Source: Abyssibius alkaniclasticus (GTDB lineage: Bacteria > Pseudomonadota > Alphaproteobacteria > Rhodobacterales > Rhodobacteraceae). From it: DNA of 64,000 nt. The notes beneath the pieces are model-generated. The model saw only the letters and a list, made by a program, of their open reading frames with translations. It made no database searches and was not told the DNA's origin. Below are positions 53,291-61,480 of the stretch, one piece after another (within the stretch, counting starts at the first letter, position 1; every line of letters starts with the position of its first letter). Position numbers and translations under genes: made by a program. Location: contig NZ_CP095732.1 in the NCBI RefSeq assembly GCF_020447305.1, positions 620,001 to 684,000 on the forward strand. Reading direction: 5' to 3'.

Positions 53291-53876
53291 TCCGAGCCGC
53301 CGTTTCGTTCTTGCCGGGGCAGCCGCCCTAGTCGCTTTGCCCAAAGGCGCACTGGCGCTGACAGCCGATCAGTCGGCCAGTTTCGTGCAGACCGTGATCA
53401 ACGAAGTGCTTGGCATCATCAATTCCGGCCAGTCGGAATCGCAGGTTTTGCCGCGGTTCAAAACGCTGTTTGGCCGTTATGCCGATATTCCGACCATCGC
53501 GCGTTCGGTGCTTGGCCCGCCCTACCGCGCTGCCTCTGGCGGCCAGCAGCGCGCCTTCAATGAAGCGTTCCAGAACTACATGTCATCCAAATACGGGCGC
53601 CAGTTCAACGATTATCGCGGCGCTGATATTACCATCGTGCGGGTGCGTGAGGCGGGAAATGCGCAGTTTCTGGTCGAATCACAGGTGCGCCAGCCGGGCA
53701 AATCGCCCTTCGCGCTGGAATGGCACGTGTTTGATTCCGGTGGCCGGCCGAAAGTGTTCGACCTGATCATCGAAGGTATTCGCATGATTTCGAGCGAGCG
53801 TGAGGAAGTGCGCGCCATGCTTGAAGCCGAGCGTGGCGATCTGGCCGCACTGACCCGCCGCCTGAACGCCTATTGA
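53271..53876 (+). CDS. mlaC: MlaC-like phospholipid-binding protein
   Basis: A 201-residue periplasmic lipid shuttle of the Ttg2D/MlaC family. The leader NNPSRRFVLAGAAALVALP has a twin-arginine SRRFVL pattern, so Tat export is possible. The core includes RFKTLFGRYADIPTIARSVLG and YRGADITIVRVREAG, then a FDLIIEGIRMISSERE helix. It pairs with MlaA, while MlaFEDB is not in this window. I prefer ATG 53271; a TTG lies just before. Confidence 0.88.
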   Translation: MTHSHNNPSRRFVLAGAAALVALPKGALALTADQSASFVQTVINEVLGIINSGQSESQVLPRFKTLFGRYADIPTIARSVLGPPYRAASGGQQRAFNEAFQNYMSSKYGRQFNDYRGADITIVRVREAGNAQFLVESQVRQPGKSPFALEWHVFDSGGRPKVFDLIIEGIRMISSEREEVRAMLEAERGDLAALTRRLNAY

Positions 53877-53887
53877 ATTTGCACCAT

Positions 53888-53914
53888 GCTCAACGGTTGT
53901 TCGGGCCGTTGAGC
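53888..53914. terminator. Inverted repeat at the mlaC / PBP convergent end
   Basis: GCTCAACGG (53888-53896) and CCGTTGAGC (53906-53914), a perfect 9-bp stem with a 9-nt loop, straddling the stop codon of the PBP gene and 12 nt after the mlaC stop. No T tract, so a weak or factor-dependent terminator at best. Confidence 0.4.
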
Positions 53915-56001
53915 AGGATATCCAGCAAATTCTGCGTTTCCGGTTCGATGGGCTGGTCCAACTCGCTGAGCGGGCGCGCCGGTGGCGGCACGATCATCGG
54001 TAGCGGGCGGGGTGTGCGGTTTTCATGCACGCGCACCATGACATCATGCCAGATTTCGGCGGGCAACGAGCTGCCTGTAACCCCGACCAGCGGGGTATTG
54101 TCATCATTGCCCATCCAGACACCGGTGACATAATCAGCCGTGAAGCCAATGAACCAGGCGTCGCGACCGCCCTGTGTGGTGCCGGTTTTGCCGCCCACCT
54201 GCCAGCCGGGAATATTGGCCCGGCGCCCCGATCCAAGCTCCACGACCTGACCAAGCATATATACAAGATAGCCCGCAGCCTGCTCGCTGAGAATACGGCG
54301 GCCCTGTTCGCGTTCGGCGCTCATCAGCACGGTCGAACTGCCCGCCAGACGCAAATCCAGCCAGCCATAGGGGCGGGTATAGCGCCCGCCATTCAAAAAG
54401 CCCGCATAGGCGCCGGTCATCTCGATCAGCCGCGCATCCGATGCGCCAAGCGCCACGGCCGGGCCTTCGGCCAGCGGCGTTGTAATGCCAAAATCCATTG
54501 CCATTGCGCGCACACGTTCGCGGCCCACCTCTTCGGATATGCGCACCGCGATGGTGTTGATCGAGCGGCTCATCGCCTCGGTCATCGTCATCAGCCCGGC
54601 ATATTCGCGCGAATAGTTTTCGGGCCGATAGGGCGGCTGGCCCGGCAGATCGATCGAAATCGGCTGGTCTTCGACATAGATATTGGGTGAAAACCCGGCT
54701 TCCAGCGCCGCTGCATAGACAAAGGGCTTGAAGGATGAGCCGGTTTGCCGGGTGGCCTGGGTGGCGCGGTTGAACAAGCCGCCCTGATCATTCGGCTCGC
54801 GCCCGCCCACCATTGCGCGCACGGCACCATCGGCCGACATGACCACAATCGCCGCTTGCGCTACCGAATCTTCGGACAGGCGTGCATCGAAAATCTCTGC
54901 CATCGCCGTTTCGGCCGCAGCCTGGATTTCGGGGTCGAATGTTGTCAGAATCTGCACATCTTCGCTGGTTTCCGTGGTCAGATATTCAGGCGCTTCAGAC
55001 ATGACCCAATCGGCAAAATACCCGCCCACGGGCTCGCGTGCCGCTGGTGAAAGCGTTGCCGGGTTCGCCAGTGCGATGCTGGCTTCGATCTCGGTCAGAT
55101 AGCCTTGTTCGCGCATCAGCCCGATGACAATGGCGGCGCGTTCCTGGGCACGTTCAAGGTTTGTGGTGGGCGCAAAGCGGGTGGGCGCGGTCAGCAAGCC
55201 GGCCAGCATTGCGGCTTGCGACGGGTTCACATCGCGTGCCGAAACGCCGAAATAACGTTGTGCGGCGGCCTCAAATCCATAAGCCCCGGCCCCCAGATAG
55301 GCGCGGTTCAGGTAGATCGACAGGATGTCATTCTTGTCATACATGAATTCCATCGCCAGCGAGAACGGCACTTCCTGAATTTTGCGCCACATGCTGGAGC
55401 GGCGGCATTCTGCCTCGTATTCGGCCTGGCTTTGCCCTTGGGAAATTTCCACGCCAAGGCATAAAAGCTTGGCCACCTGCTGGGTGATGGTGGAACCGCC
55501 ATGCCCTTCCAGCGCGCCGCGCCCCTCGCTGAGATTGATACGGATGGCGCTGGCAATACCCCGCGGCGACACGCCCAGATGGCTGTAAAAACGCTTGTCT
55601 TCCGTGGCAATCACCGCATTGCGCAAATGGGGCGAGACCGTTCCGGCGCGCAGGCTGCCGTCAAACTGTTCGCCGCGCCAGGCAAAAATATTGCCATCAC
55701 GGTCCATCAACTGCACCGAACCGCCGCTGCGCGCGTCCAGCAAATCTTCCATTGCTGGCAGTTTGGCGGCATACCAGCCCACCCAGACCGCCATGCCAAG
55801 CGCGCCGAGTAGCGCGCCGCGCCAGGTAAGCCACCAGACAATCCGCCAGAAACCGCGCCAGATGCCCCGGATCATCCGCGACAGAAGCCCGCCTCTGGGC
55901 GCAGGTTTGCGCGGCCGCGTCGGGCGGGGCTTTCTGGCTTTGGGCTTTGGTTTTGCCGCGGTCAGTCGTGGGGCAACGGGGGTTCTGGGTGTATGGGCCA
56001 T
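53890..56001 (-). CDS. Penicillin-binding protein 1A (glycosyltransferase/transpeptidase)
   Basis: A 703-residue class A PBP. A basic, Pro/Lys-rich cytoplasmic tail precedes a membrane helix (about residues 60-80). The glycosyltransferase domain has VIATEDKRFYSHLGVS and GHGGSTITQQVAK. The transpeptidase has SSFK (Ser422, Lys425), SxN in SRSINTIAV and KTG in GGKTGTTQGG. Start ATG 56001 is preferred over ATG 56073, as the extra 24 residues use codons (AGG, TCA, GGA) rare in the gene. It synthesises septal and cell-wall peptidoglycan. Confidence 0.92.
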   Translation of the reverse strand: MAHTPRTPVAPRLTAAKPKPKARKPRPTRPRKPAPRGGLLSRMIRGIWRGFWRIVWWLTWRGALLGALGMAVWVGWYAAKLPAMEDLLDARSGGSVQLMDRDGNIFAWRGEQFDGSLRAGTVSPHLRNAVIATEDKRFYSHLGVSPRGIASAIRINLSEGRGALEGHGGSTITQQVAKLLCLGVEISQGQSQAEYEAECRRSSMWRKIQEVPFSLAMEFMYDKNDILSIYLNRAYLGAGAYGFEAAAQRYFGVSARDVNPSQAAMLAGLLTAPTRFAPTTNLERAQERAAIVIGLMREQGYLTEIEASIALANPATLSPAAREPVGGYFADWVMSEAPEYLTTETSEDVQILTTFDPEIQAAAETAMAEIFDARLSEDSVAQAAIVVMSADGAVRAMVGGREPNDQGGLFNRATQATRQTGSSFKPFVYAAALEAGFSPNIYVEDQPISIDLPGQPPYRPENYSREYAGLMTMTEAMSRSINTIAVRISEEVGRERVRAMAMDFGITTPLAEGPAVALGASDARLIEMTGAYAGFLNGGRYTRPYGWLDLRLAGSSTVLMSAEREQGRRILSEQAAGYLVYMLGQVVELGSGRRANIPGWQVGGKTGTTQGGRDAWFIGFTADYVTGVWMGNDDNTPLVGVTGSSLPAEIWHDVMVRVHENRTPRPLPMIVPPPARPLSELDQPIEPETQNLLDILLNGPNNR

Positions 56002-56153
56002 TGGCCGCCTGCTCGTTGATTTTTTTCCTGCATAACGCGTATATGCGCCGATGTGAACGCCGTAATCCGCCATTCCGCCTTCTGGCTGCGCTGTTGCGCG
56101 CGCCTTTGCCGATGGCGCCTTGCACCCCGACTTCTGCTGCGCATAGTAGGCCC

Positions 56154-56750
56154 ATGTCTGATTGGGTGATCATATTGCATGGGCTCGGGCGCAGCGCCGC
56201 CTCGATGCGGCGCATGGCGCACGCGGCATCTGCGGCGGGCTTTACGCCCCTCTGCCCCGATTATCCCAGCCATCGCGACGATCTGGCCACGCTGGCCCGC
56301 CAGCTTGCGCCATTGCTGCCCGAAACCGGCCTTGTGCATTTCATCGGCCATTCTCTGGGGGGCATTCTGGCGCTGCGCCTGGCCGAAATGCTGCCCGCAG
56401 CGCGGCGCGGGCGCATTGTGCAGCTTGGCGCACCCAATCTGGGCTCTAGCCTCGCAAATCGCTCGGCACTGCTTGCCCCGGTGCTTGGCCCGGCGCTGTT
56501 GGAGCTGACCCGCGAACAACCAAAGCCCGACCCTGCACTGTGCATCGGCGCGATTGCCGGCACCGCCGCCCTGCCGCTTTACGATGTTCTGACCGGGCTG
56601 AAAGGGCCGAATGACGGCAAGGTCTCGCTGACCAGCGCCTTTGGCCATGCCCGGCATTGCCTTGCGCTGAAGCTTACCCATTTCAAAATGATGGATTCGC
56701 CCGAGGCAATTGCCGCCAGCATCCGGTTCCTTCAGCAGGGCCGATTCTAG
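56154..56750 (+). CDS. Alpha/beta hydrolase (lipase-like)
   Basis: A 198-residue hydrolase beginning MSDWVIILHGLGRSAASMRR, the HG oxyanion region. The nucleophile elbow is FIGHSLGGILALRL, with the serine near residue 69. A C-terminal His in THFKMMDSPEAI is the likely catalytic base. It resembles the small esterase/lipase-like family without a lid domain. Substrate unknown. Diverges from the PBP gene; AGTAGG lies 3 nt before the start. Confidence 0.85.
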   Translation: MSDWVIILHGLGRSAASMRRMAHAASAAGFTPLCPDYPSHRDDLATLARQLAPLLPETGLVHFIGHSLGGILALRLAEMLPAARRGRIVQLGAPNLGSSLANRSALLAPVLGPALLELTREQPKPDPALCIGAIAGTAALPLYDVLTGLKGPNDGKVSLTSAFGHARHCLALKLTHFKMMDSPEAIAASIRFLQQGRF

Positions 56751-56909
56751 TTTTGCTTATTTTTTAGGCATCTTACCCAAATTGCTCAATTTCAAACCAG
56801 ACCATCAGATTCTCTGGCCATTCTCCCAGCAAATTCCTTGGCATCATGTTGCGTTGCAGCATTGATGGCGGCGTCGGCCAGCAAGGTCGTCACAGCTACA
56901 GGAGCGCGC

Positions 56910-57248
56910 ATGAAACTGATCATCGCCACAATCAAACCCTTCAAGCTCGAGGATGTGCGTGCCGCGCTGACCGAAGCGGGCGTGCAAGGGCTCATGGTAT
57001 CCGAAATCAAAGGCTATGGCCGTCAGGCAGGCCATACCGAAATTTATCGCGGTGCCGAATATGTCGTCAATTATGTGCCCAAGCTGCGCGTTGAGACCGT
57101 TGTGCCCGATGCCGAGGCCGCGAATATCGTCGCGGTTCTGGCCAAGGCCGCGCATACCGGCAAAATCGGCGACGGTAAAATTTTCACATTGAATGTCGAA
57201 GAGGCACTGCGTGTGCGCACCGGCGAAACTGGCGAGGACGCGCTATGA
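56910..57248 (+). CDS. glnK: Nitrogen regulatory protein PII (GlnK)
   Basis: A 112-residue PII signal protein. The T-loop is GYGRQAGHTEIYRGAEY with Tyr51 as the uridylylation site. The B-loop and C-loop regions (TGKIGDGKIF and EEALRVRTGE) bind ATP/ADP and 2-oxoglutarate. It overlaps amtB by 4 nt, which assigns it to GlnK rather than GlnB. GGAG lies 5 nt before the ATG. I assume NtrC control by context; I could not find a clean sigma-54 site in 56751-56909. Confidence 0.96.
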   Translation: MKLIIATIKPFKLEDVRAALTEAGVQGLMVSEIKGYGRQAGHTEIYRGAEYVVNYVPKLRVETVVPDAEAANIVAVLAKAAHTGKIGDGKIFTLNVEEALRVRTGETGEDAL

Positions 57249-58570
57249 AAACTCCCCTGAAACTCCTGCTCCCGCTTTCGGGCCTGCTGGCGCTTTCCAG
57301 CCCGGCGCTGGCCCAGGAACTTGCACCGCCCGCAATGGGCGAGGTCGGCTATATCCTGAACACCTTCATGTTTCTCGTCACCGGCTTTCTGGTGATGTTC
57401 ATGGGTGCGGGCTTTTCCATGCTCGAAGCCGGGCTTGTGCGCTCCAAAAACGTGACCATCCAGCTGACCAAGAACATTTCGCTCTTTGCGATAGCCGCGA
57501 TCATGTATTACCTCGTCGGCTATAACCTGATGTATCCGGGCGATGCCTGGACCATTACCAACGTGCTTGGGGCCTTTTCGACCACCACGCTCGACCCTGT
57601 CGGCCTGGCCGAAACCATACCCGATCTGACCTATGCCTCGGTCGGTTCGGATTTCTTCTTCCAGCTGATGTTCTGCGCCACCACGGCGTCAATCGTGTCA
57701 GGCACGCTGGCCGAACGTATCAAGCTTTCGCCCTTCCTGGTTTTCACCGTCGTTCTGACCGGGCTCATCTACCCCGTTCAGGCAAGCTGGAAATGGGGCG
57801 AAGGTTTCCTTGATACCGATTTTGGCTTCCTCGATTTTGCCGGCTCCACCGTCGTGCATTCGGTCGGTGGCTGGGCGGCACTTGCAGGTGCAATCGTTCT
57901 TGGCCCGCGCATCGGCAAATACCGTGACGGTAAAACCGTGCCGATGCCCGGTTCCAACCTGCCGCTGGCCACGCTTGGCACATTCATCCTGTGGCTTGGC
58001 TGGTTCGGCTTCAACGGTGGCTCGCAGCTTTACATGAACACGGCCGGCAACGTGGCCGATATCAGCCGCATCTTCGCCAATACCAACACCGCCGCTGCCG
58101 GTGGTGCCCTGGCGGCGCTGCTGGCCAGCAAGCTGCTGTTCCGCAAGCCCGACCTGACAATGGTGCTGAACGGCGCGCTGGCTGGTCTGGTCTCCATCAC
58201 CGCTGAACCGCTCACACCCGGCCTGGGGGCGGCAACGCTGATCGGTGCCGTTGGCGGCGTGCTGGTTGTCGTGGCGGTTCCGCTGCTCGACCGCCTGAAA
58301 ATCGACGATGCGGTTGGCGCCATCCCGGTGCATCTGGTCTGCGGCATCTGGGGCACACTGGCTGTAGTGTTTACCAATGGCGATGCGACGCTGTTTGGCC
58401 AGGTCGCCTCCATCCTCATCGTCGGCGCCTTCGTCTTCGGCACCTCGATGGTGGTCTGGCTGGTGCTGAAAGCCACAATGGGCATCCGCGTCTCAACCGA
58501 GGACGAGGTCAACGGGCTCGACTGGGCGGAACTCGGCATGGAAGCCTATCCCGAATTTGCCCGCAGCTAA
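57245..58570 (+). CDS. amtB: Ammonium transporter AmtB
   Basis: A 441-residue channel with a signal peptide (ending SSPALAQ) and 11 membrane helices. Family blocks include GAGFSMLEAGLVRSKN, DFAGSTVVHSVGGWAAL (pore His), LGWFGFNGGSQL and VHLVCGIWGTL. It conducts ammonia and is blocked by the T-loop of GlnK encoded just upstream. A good terminator follows. Confidence 0.97.
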   Translation: MKTPLKLLLPLSGLLALSSPALAQELAPPAMGEVGYILNTFMFLVTGFLVMFMGAGFSMLEAGLVRSKNVTIQLTKNISLFAIAAIMYYLVGYNLMYPGDAWTITNVLGAFSTTTLDPVGLAETIPDLTYASVGSDFFFQLMFCATTASIVSGTLAERIKLSPFLVFTVVLTGLIYPVQASWKWGEGFLDTDFGFLDFAGSTVVHSVGGWAALAGAIVLGPRIGKYRDGKTVPMPGSNLPLATLGTFILWLGWFGFNGGSQLYMNTAGNVADISRIFANTNTAAAGGALAALLASKLLFRKPDLTMVLNGALAGLVSITAEPLTPGLGAATLIGAVGGVLVVVAVPLLDRLKIDDAVGAIPVHLVCGIWGTLAVVFTNGDATLFGQVASILIVGAFVFGTSMVVWLVLKATMGIRVSTEDEVNGLDWAELGMEAYPEFARS

Positions 58571-58590
58571 ACTGCACGAAAAACTGCTTG

Positions 58591-58618
58591 AAGGCCGGGC
58601 TCACCCCCCGGCCTTTTT
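58591..58618 (+). terminator. Rho-independent terminator after amtB
   Basis: Stem AAGGCCGGG (58591-58599) and CCCGGCCTT (58607-58615), 7-nt loop, then TTTG. It lies 21 nt after the amtB stop. Confidence 0.85.
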
Positions 58619-58628
58619 GCACCCCAAA

Positions 58629-58661
58629 CATCTTTTGCTCAAAAATATCCCCGCCGGAGGC
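58629..58661 (-). repeat. Dispersed 3'-UTR element, copy C
   Basis: Read on the minus strand this is the same 33-nt core as copy B, starting 14 nt after the nadC stop and pointing away from it in the same sense. 58627-58669 is identical over 43 nt to the copy B region. Confidence 0.85.
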
Positions 58662-58675
58662 ATCTGCCCGCGCCG

Positions 58676-59542
58676 CTAACCCGCCGCCAGGTCTATATCC
58701 AGCCCGATATCCAGCACCCCCGCCGCCATCGTAATGCGCGAGGTCGAGATGTAATCGACCCCCGTCGCCGCGATTGCCGCCACCGTCTCCAGCGTCACCC
58801 CGCCCGAGGCTTCGAGCTTCGCGCGCCCCGCATTCAGCGCCACGGCGGCGCGCAACTGCGCATTGCTCATATTGTCGAGCAACAGCGCCGCCACGCCAAG
58901 CTCCAGCGCCTCTGAAAGCTGCTCCAGCCGGTCCACCTCCACCTCGATGGCCACCAGATGCCCGGCATAGGCGCGGGCCTGCGCCACGGCGGCGCGCACC
59001 CCGCCCGCCACGGCGATGTGGTTATCCTTGATCAGAATCGCATCATCCAGCCCGAAGCGGTGGTTGGCGCCACCCCCGCAGCGCACGGCATATTTCTCAA
59101 ACGCCCGCAGCCCCGGCGTGGTTTTGCGCGTATCACAAACCTGCGCGCCTGTGCCCGCCACCGCCGCCACGAACCGCGCCGTATGGCTGGCAATGCCCGA
59201 CATATGGCACAGATAGTTCAGCGCCACCCGCTCGGCCGACATGATCGCCCGTGCATTGCCGGAAATCCGGGCAATATCCTGCCCTGCGCGCACCACATCG
59301 CCATCGGCGACCAGCGCCTCAAACACCAGCCCCGCCTGCATGGCATCAAAGGCCGCGCGCGCAAGCTTCAGCCCGGCGATCACGCCCTGTTGGCGGCTGT
59401 TCATTACGGCCACGGCTGTTGCATCGGGCGCCAGCGTTGCCAGCGTGGTAATATCCCCCGCTGCCCCCAAATCCTCGGCCAAGGCCGCGGCCACGGCGGG
59501 GGTAATCAGCACAGCTGGCAGATCGGGCGGGTAGCGTTTCAT
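58676..59542 (-). CDS. nadC: Nicotinate-nucleotide pyrophosphorylase (carboxylating)
   Basis: A 288-residue quinolinate phosphoribosyltransferase, the entry to de novo NAD synthesis. Signatures are CDTRKTTPGLRAFEKYAV, CGGGANHRFGLDD, LIKDNH and EVEVDRLEQL, then LEASGGVTLE near the C-terminus. I take ATG 59542 (MKRYPPDLPAV) with GGAG about 8 nt upstream. It ends beside element C. nadA and nadB are not nearby. Confidence 0.95.
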   Translation of the reverse strand: MKRYPPDLPAVLITPAVAAALAEDLGAAGDITTLATLAPDATAVAVMNSRQQGVIAGLKLARAAFDAMQAGLVFEALVADGDVVRAGQDIARISGNARAIMSAERVALNYLCHMSGIASHTARFVAAVAGTGAQVCDTRKTTPGLRAFEKYAVRCGGGANHRFGLDDAILIKDNHIAVAGGVRAAVAQARAYAGHLVAIEVEVDRLEQLSEALELGVAALLLDNMSNAQLRAAVALNAGRAKLEASGGVTLETVAAIAATGVDYISTSRITMAAGVLDIGLDIDLAAG

Positions 59543-59608
59543 GGCAGGTCTCCTTACCGCCTGATAACGCAGGATTGACGCGCCACCAAGACCTGATAAG
59601 CAGGCGGT

Positions 59609-60064
59609 ATGCAGCATAATTATTCCCAGATCCTCCCCGCAATCCGCAGCCTCTGTGAAGGCGAGCATGACGAAGTCGCGCTCATGGCCACGATCAGCTG
59701 CGAGCTGTTTTATGGCGATACGCGGTTTGACTGGGTCGGGTTTTACCGCGTGACCGCGCCCGAATTGCTGAAGATCGGCCCCTATCAGGGCGGGCATGGC
59801 TGCCTGACCATCCCGTTTTCGCGCGGTGTATGCGGTGCGGCAGCGCGCGAGCGGCGCACGCAACTCGTGGCCGATGTAAATGCCTTCCCCGGCCATATCG
59901 CCTGCGCAAGCTCGACCCGCAGCGAAATCGTTCTGCCGGTGTTCAACGGCGCGGGCGCGGTGATTGCCGTGCTGGATATAGACAGCGACCAGTCCGATGC
60001 CTTCGACACCGACGATCAGGCCGCGCTGGAAATGATGCTGGCCGAGGTGTTTGGCCGCCTCTAG
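59609..60064 (+). CDS. msrC: GAF-domain free methionine-(R)-sulfoxide reductase
   Basis: A 151-residue single GAF domain with the redox cysteines C65 (GHGCLTIPF), C75 (RGVCG) and C99 (IACASSTRSEIVLP), matching the catalytic and resolving pattern of fRMsr. It reduces free methionine-R-sulfoxide with thioredoxin. It is divergent from nadC and convergent with the DUF4242 gene. Confidence 0.9.
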   Translation: MQHNYSQILPAIRSLCEGEHDEVALMATISCELFYGDTRFDWVGFYRVTAPELLKIGPYQGGHGCLTIPFSRGVCGAAARERRTQLVADVNAFPGHIACASSTRSEIVLPVFNGAGAVIAVLDIDSDQSDAFDTDDQAALEMMLAEVFGRL

Positions 60065-60101
60065 CAGACTGCGCCGGCAAAGGCGCATTCCGGGCGCCGC
60101 A

Positions 60102-60377
60102 TCAGTTATTCGCGGTCAACGGGTCGATGATTTGCGACACTTCGGACACGCTGGAATAGGGAATCCCGCTCATCTCTGAATGCTGTTTGATTGCCGCTTC
60201 GTCCTTGGCCAGATAGACGCAGAATGTCTTTTCACCCGCCACATAGGAATGCTGCCATTGAATATCCGGTCCCAGGGCGGCCAACGCCTGGTTTGACGCC
60301 CGCGCGGCGCCGCAAAGTTCGGTTACGGAAAATTCACCGATGCCGGGAATTTCGCGTTCGATCATGTATCGTTTCAT
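60102..60377 (-). CDS. DUF4242-family protein
   Basis: A 91-residue protein beginning MKRYMIEREIPGIGEFS, with the family blocks LGPDIQWQHSYVAGEKTFCVYLA and HSEMSGIPYSSVSEV (read in pieces). It is likely a small ferredoxin-like-fold dimer. Function unknown. It is divergent from a LysR-type gene with a 152-nt shared control region, so it is probably under that regulator's control. Confidence 0.82.
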   Translation of the reverse strand: MKRYMIEREIPGIGEFSVTELCGAARASNQALAALGPDIQWQHSYVAGEKTFCVYLAKDEAAIKQHSEMSGIPYSSVSEVSQIIDPLTANN

Positions 60378-60454
60378 TTTAACCTTCTCCCAAATTTCAA
60401 TCCTGATGCCTGTCTGTTCAGGATGGGCGCAATGCAGTCAGACTCAAAATGCAA

Positions 60455-60529
60455 TTATCTTTGCTTTGTGAAAGATAACCTTTATCAATTTCACAGGAAC
60501 TTTAGCGCAATAAAGGTAATCTTTATCAA
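60455..60529. promoter_or_regulatory. GATAA-type operator repeats between DUF4242 and the LysR gene
   Basis: TTATCTTT (60455-60462) and AAAGATAA (60471-60478) form a perfect 8-bp inverted repeat. AAAGATAACCTTTATCAA (60471-60488) recurs as AAAGGTAATCTTTATCAA (60512-60529), 41 nt apart, differing at two positions. The first contains the palindrome GATAA-CCT-TTATC. The second ends at the LysR start codon. These are good candidates for LysR binding. Confidence 0.6.
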
Positions 60530-61465
60530 ATGACCGCAACCACCCATCTGCGTTCGCTGCAAGCTTTGGACATGGCGCTGCGCACAGGCAGCCTGAAAGC
60601 GGCCGCAGAAGAGCTGGGCATCACACCCGCCGCCGTTGGTCAGCGGATTCGCGCAATCGAGGAGTTTCTGGGCACCGATCTGCTGGTGCGCGGCCGGTCC
60701 GGCCTGCAGCCAACCGCCGCGCTTGAACTGGCGCAGGCAGATCTTGGTGCCGCATTTGCAGCGCTCGAACGCGTTTCCGAGGCCTTGGATTTCCAACGGC
60801 TCGGCGCATTGCATATCGTGGCCGAAAGCGATTGGGCCGAATTGTGGCTGGCGCCGCGTCTGGCCGGCTTTCGCGAAGACTATCCGAATATCCAATTTTG
60901 CATCAACGGTGCGGGCGATGTGCCTGTGCGCCTGGGTGCGCCGGATTTGCGCGTTACCCTGGACGATGGGCCGGGCGAGGTGCTGTTCAGCGATATCCTG
61001 CTGCCCATTTCCGGCCCCGACAATCCGCGCCGCATTGCTGATTGGGATAGCGACCTGACAATGGAAGGAATGCCGCTGCTGCATCTCAAAGAACAGCTTG
61101 CGGGCAACCAGCCGGGTTGGGTTGAATGGTTTCAGGCCTTTGGCTACCGGCAAAGCGGGCCCGACCGTGGCGTGCAATACCAGAACGCCCGCCTGGCGCT
61201 TGAACCCGTGCGTCAGGAGGTTGGCTTTCTGGTTTGCGGCCTGTCTTTGGTGCTGGAAGACCTGGAACTGCACCGCATTGTGCTGCCCTTTCCACCTGCC
61301 CAACACCTGCAAGCACGCCACCCCTACCGGATGTCAGTGCGCGCCGATGCCGCCACACGCCCGCAAATGCAACGGTTCTTGGCCTGGATTCGCGCCGAGT
61401 CGCGCAAAACCGAACGGCGTTTGCACGCGCTTGTCGCCACACCCGGCGAAGATTTGACCCCTTGA
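60530..61465 (+). CDS. LysR-type transcriptional regulator
   Basis: A 311-residue regulator. The winged HTH is at residues about 5-60: LRSLQALDMALRTGSLKAAA, then ELGITPAAVGQRIRAIEEFLG. The C-terminal substrate-binding domain starts near residue 90 (LHIVAESDWAELWLAP). It looks like the GcvA-like branch. The gene diverges from DUF4242. The effector cannot be predicted. It may autoregulate through the 60455-60529 repeats. Confidence 0.85.
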   Translation: MTATTHLRSLQALDMALRTGSLKAAAEELGITPAAVGQRIRAIEEFLGTDLLVRGRSGLQPTAALELAQADLGAAFAALERVSEALDFQRLGALHIVAESDWAELWLAPRLAGFREDYPNIQFCINGAGDVPVRLGAPDLRVTLDDGPGEVLFSDILLPISGPDNPRRIADWDSDLTMEGMPLLHLKEQLAGNQPGWVEWFQAFGYRQSGPDRGVQYQNARLALEPVRQEVGFLVCGLSLVLEDLELHRIVLPFPPAQHLQARHPYRMSVRADAATRPQMQRFLAWIRAESRKTERRLHALVATPGEDLTP

Positions 61466-61480
61466 TCAAATTTTCGCCTC

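Noticed and set aside
56830-56870. A possible sigma-54 promoter before glnK (TTGGCATCATGTTGCG)
   Set aside because: The GG-to-GC spacing is one base short of the 24/12 pattern. Control by NtrC remains only a contextual inference.
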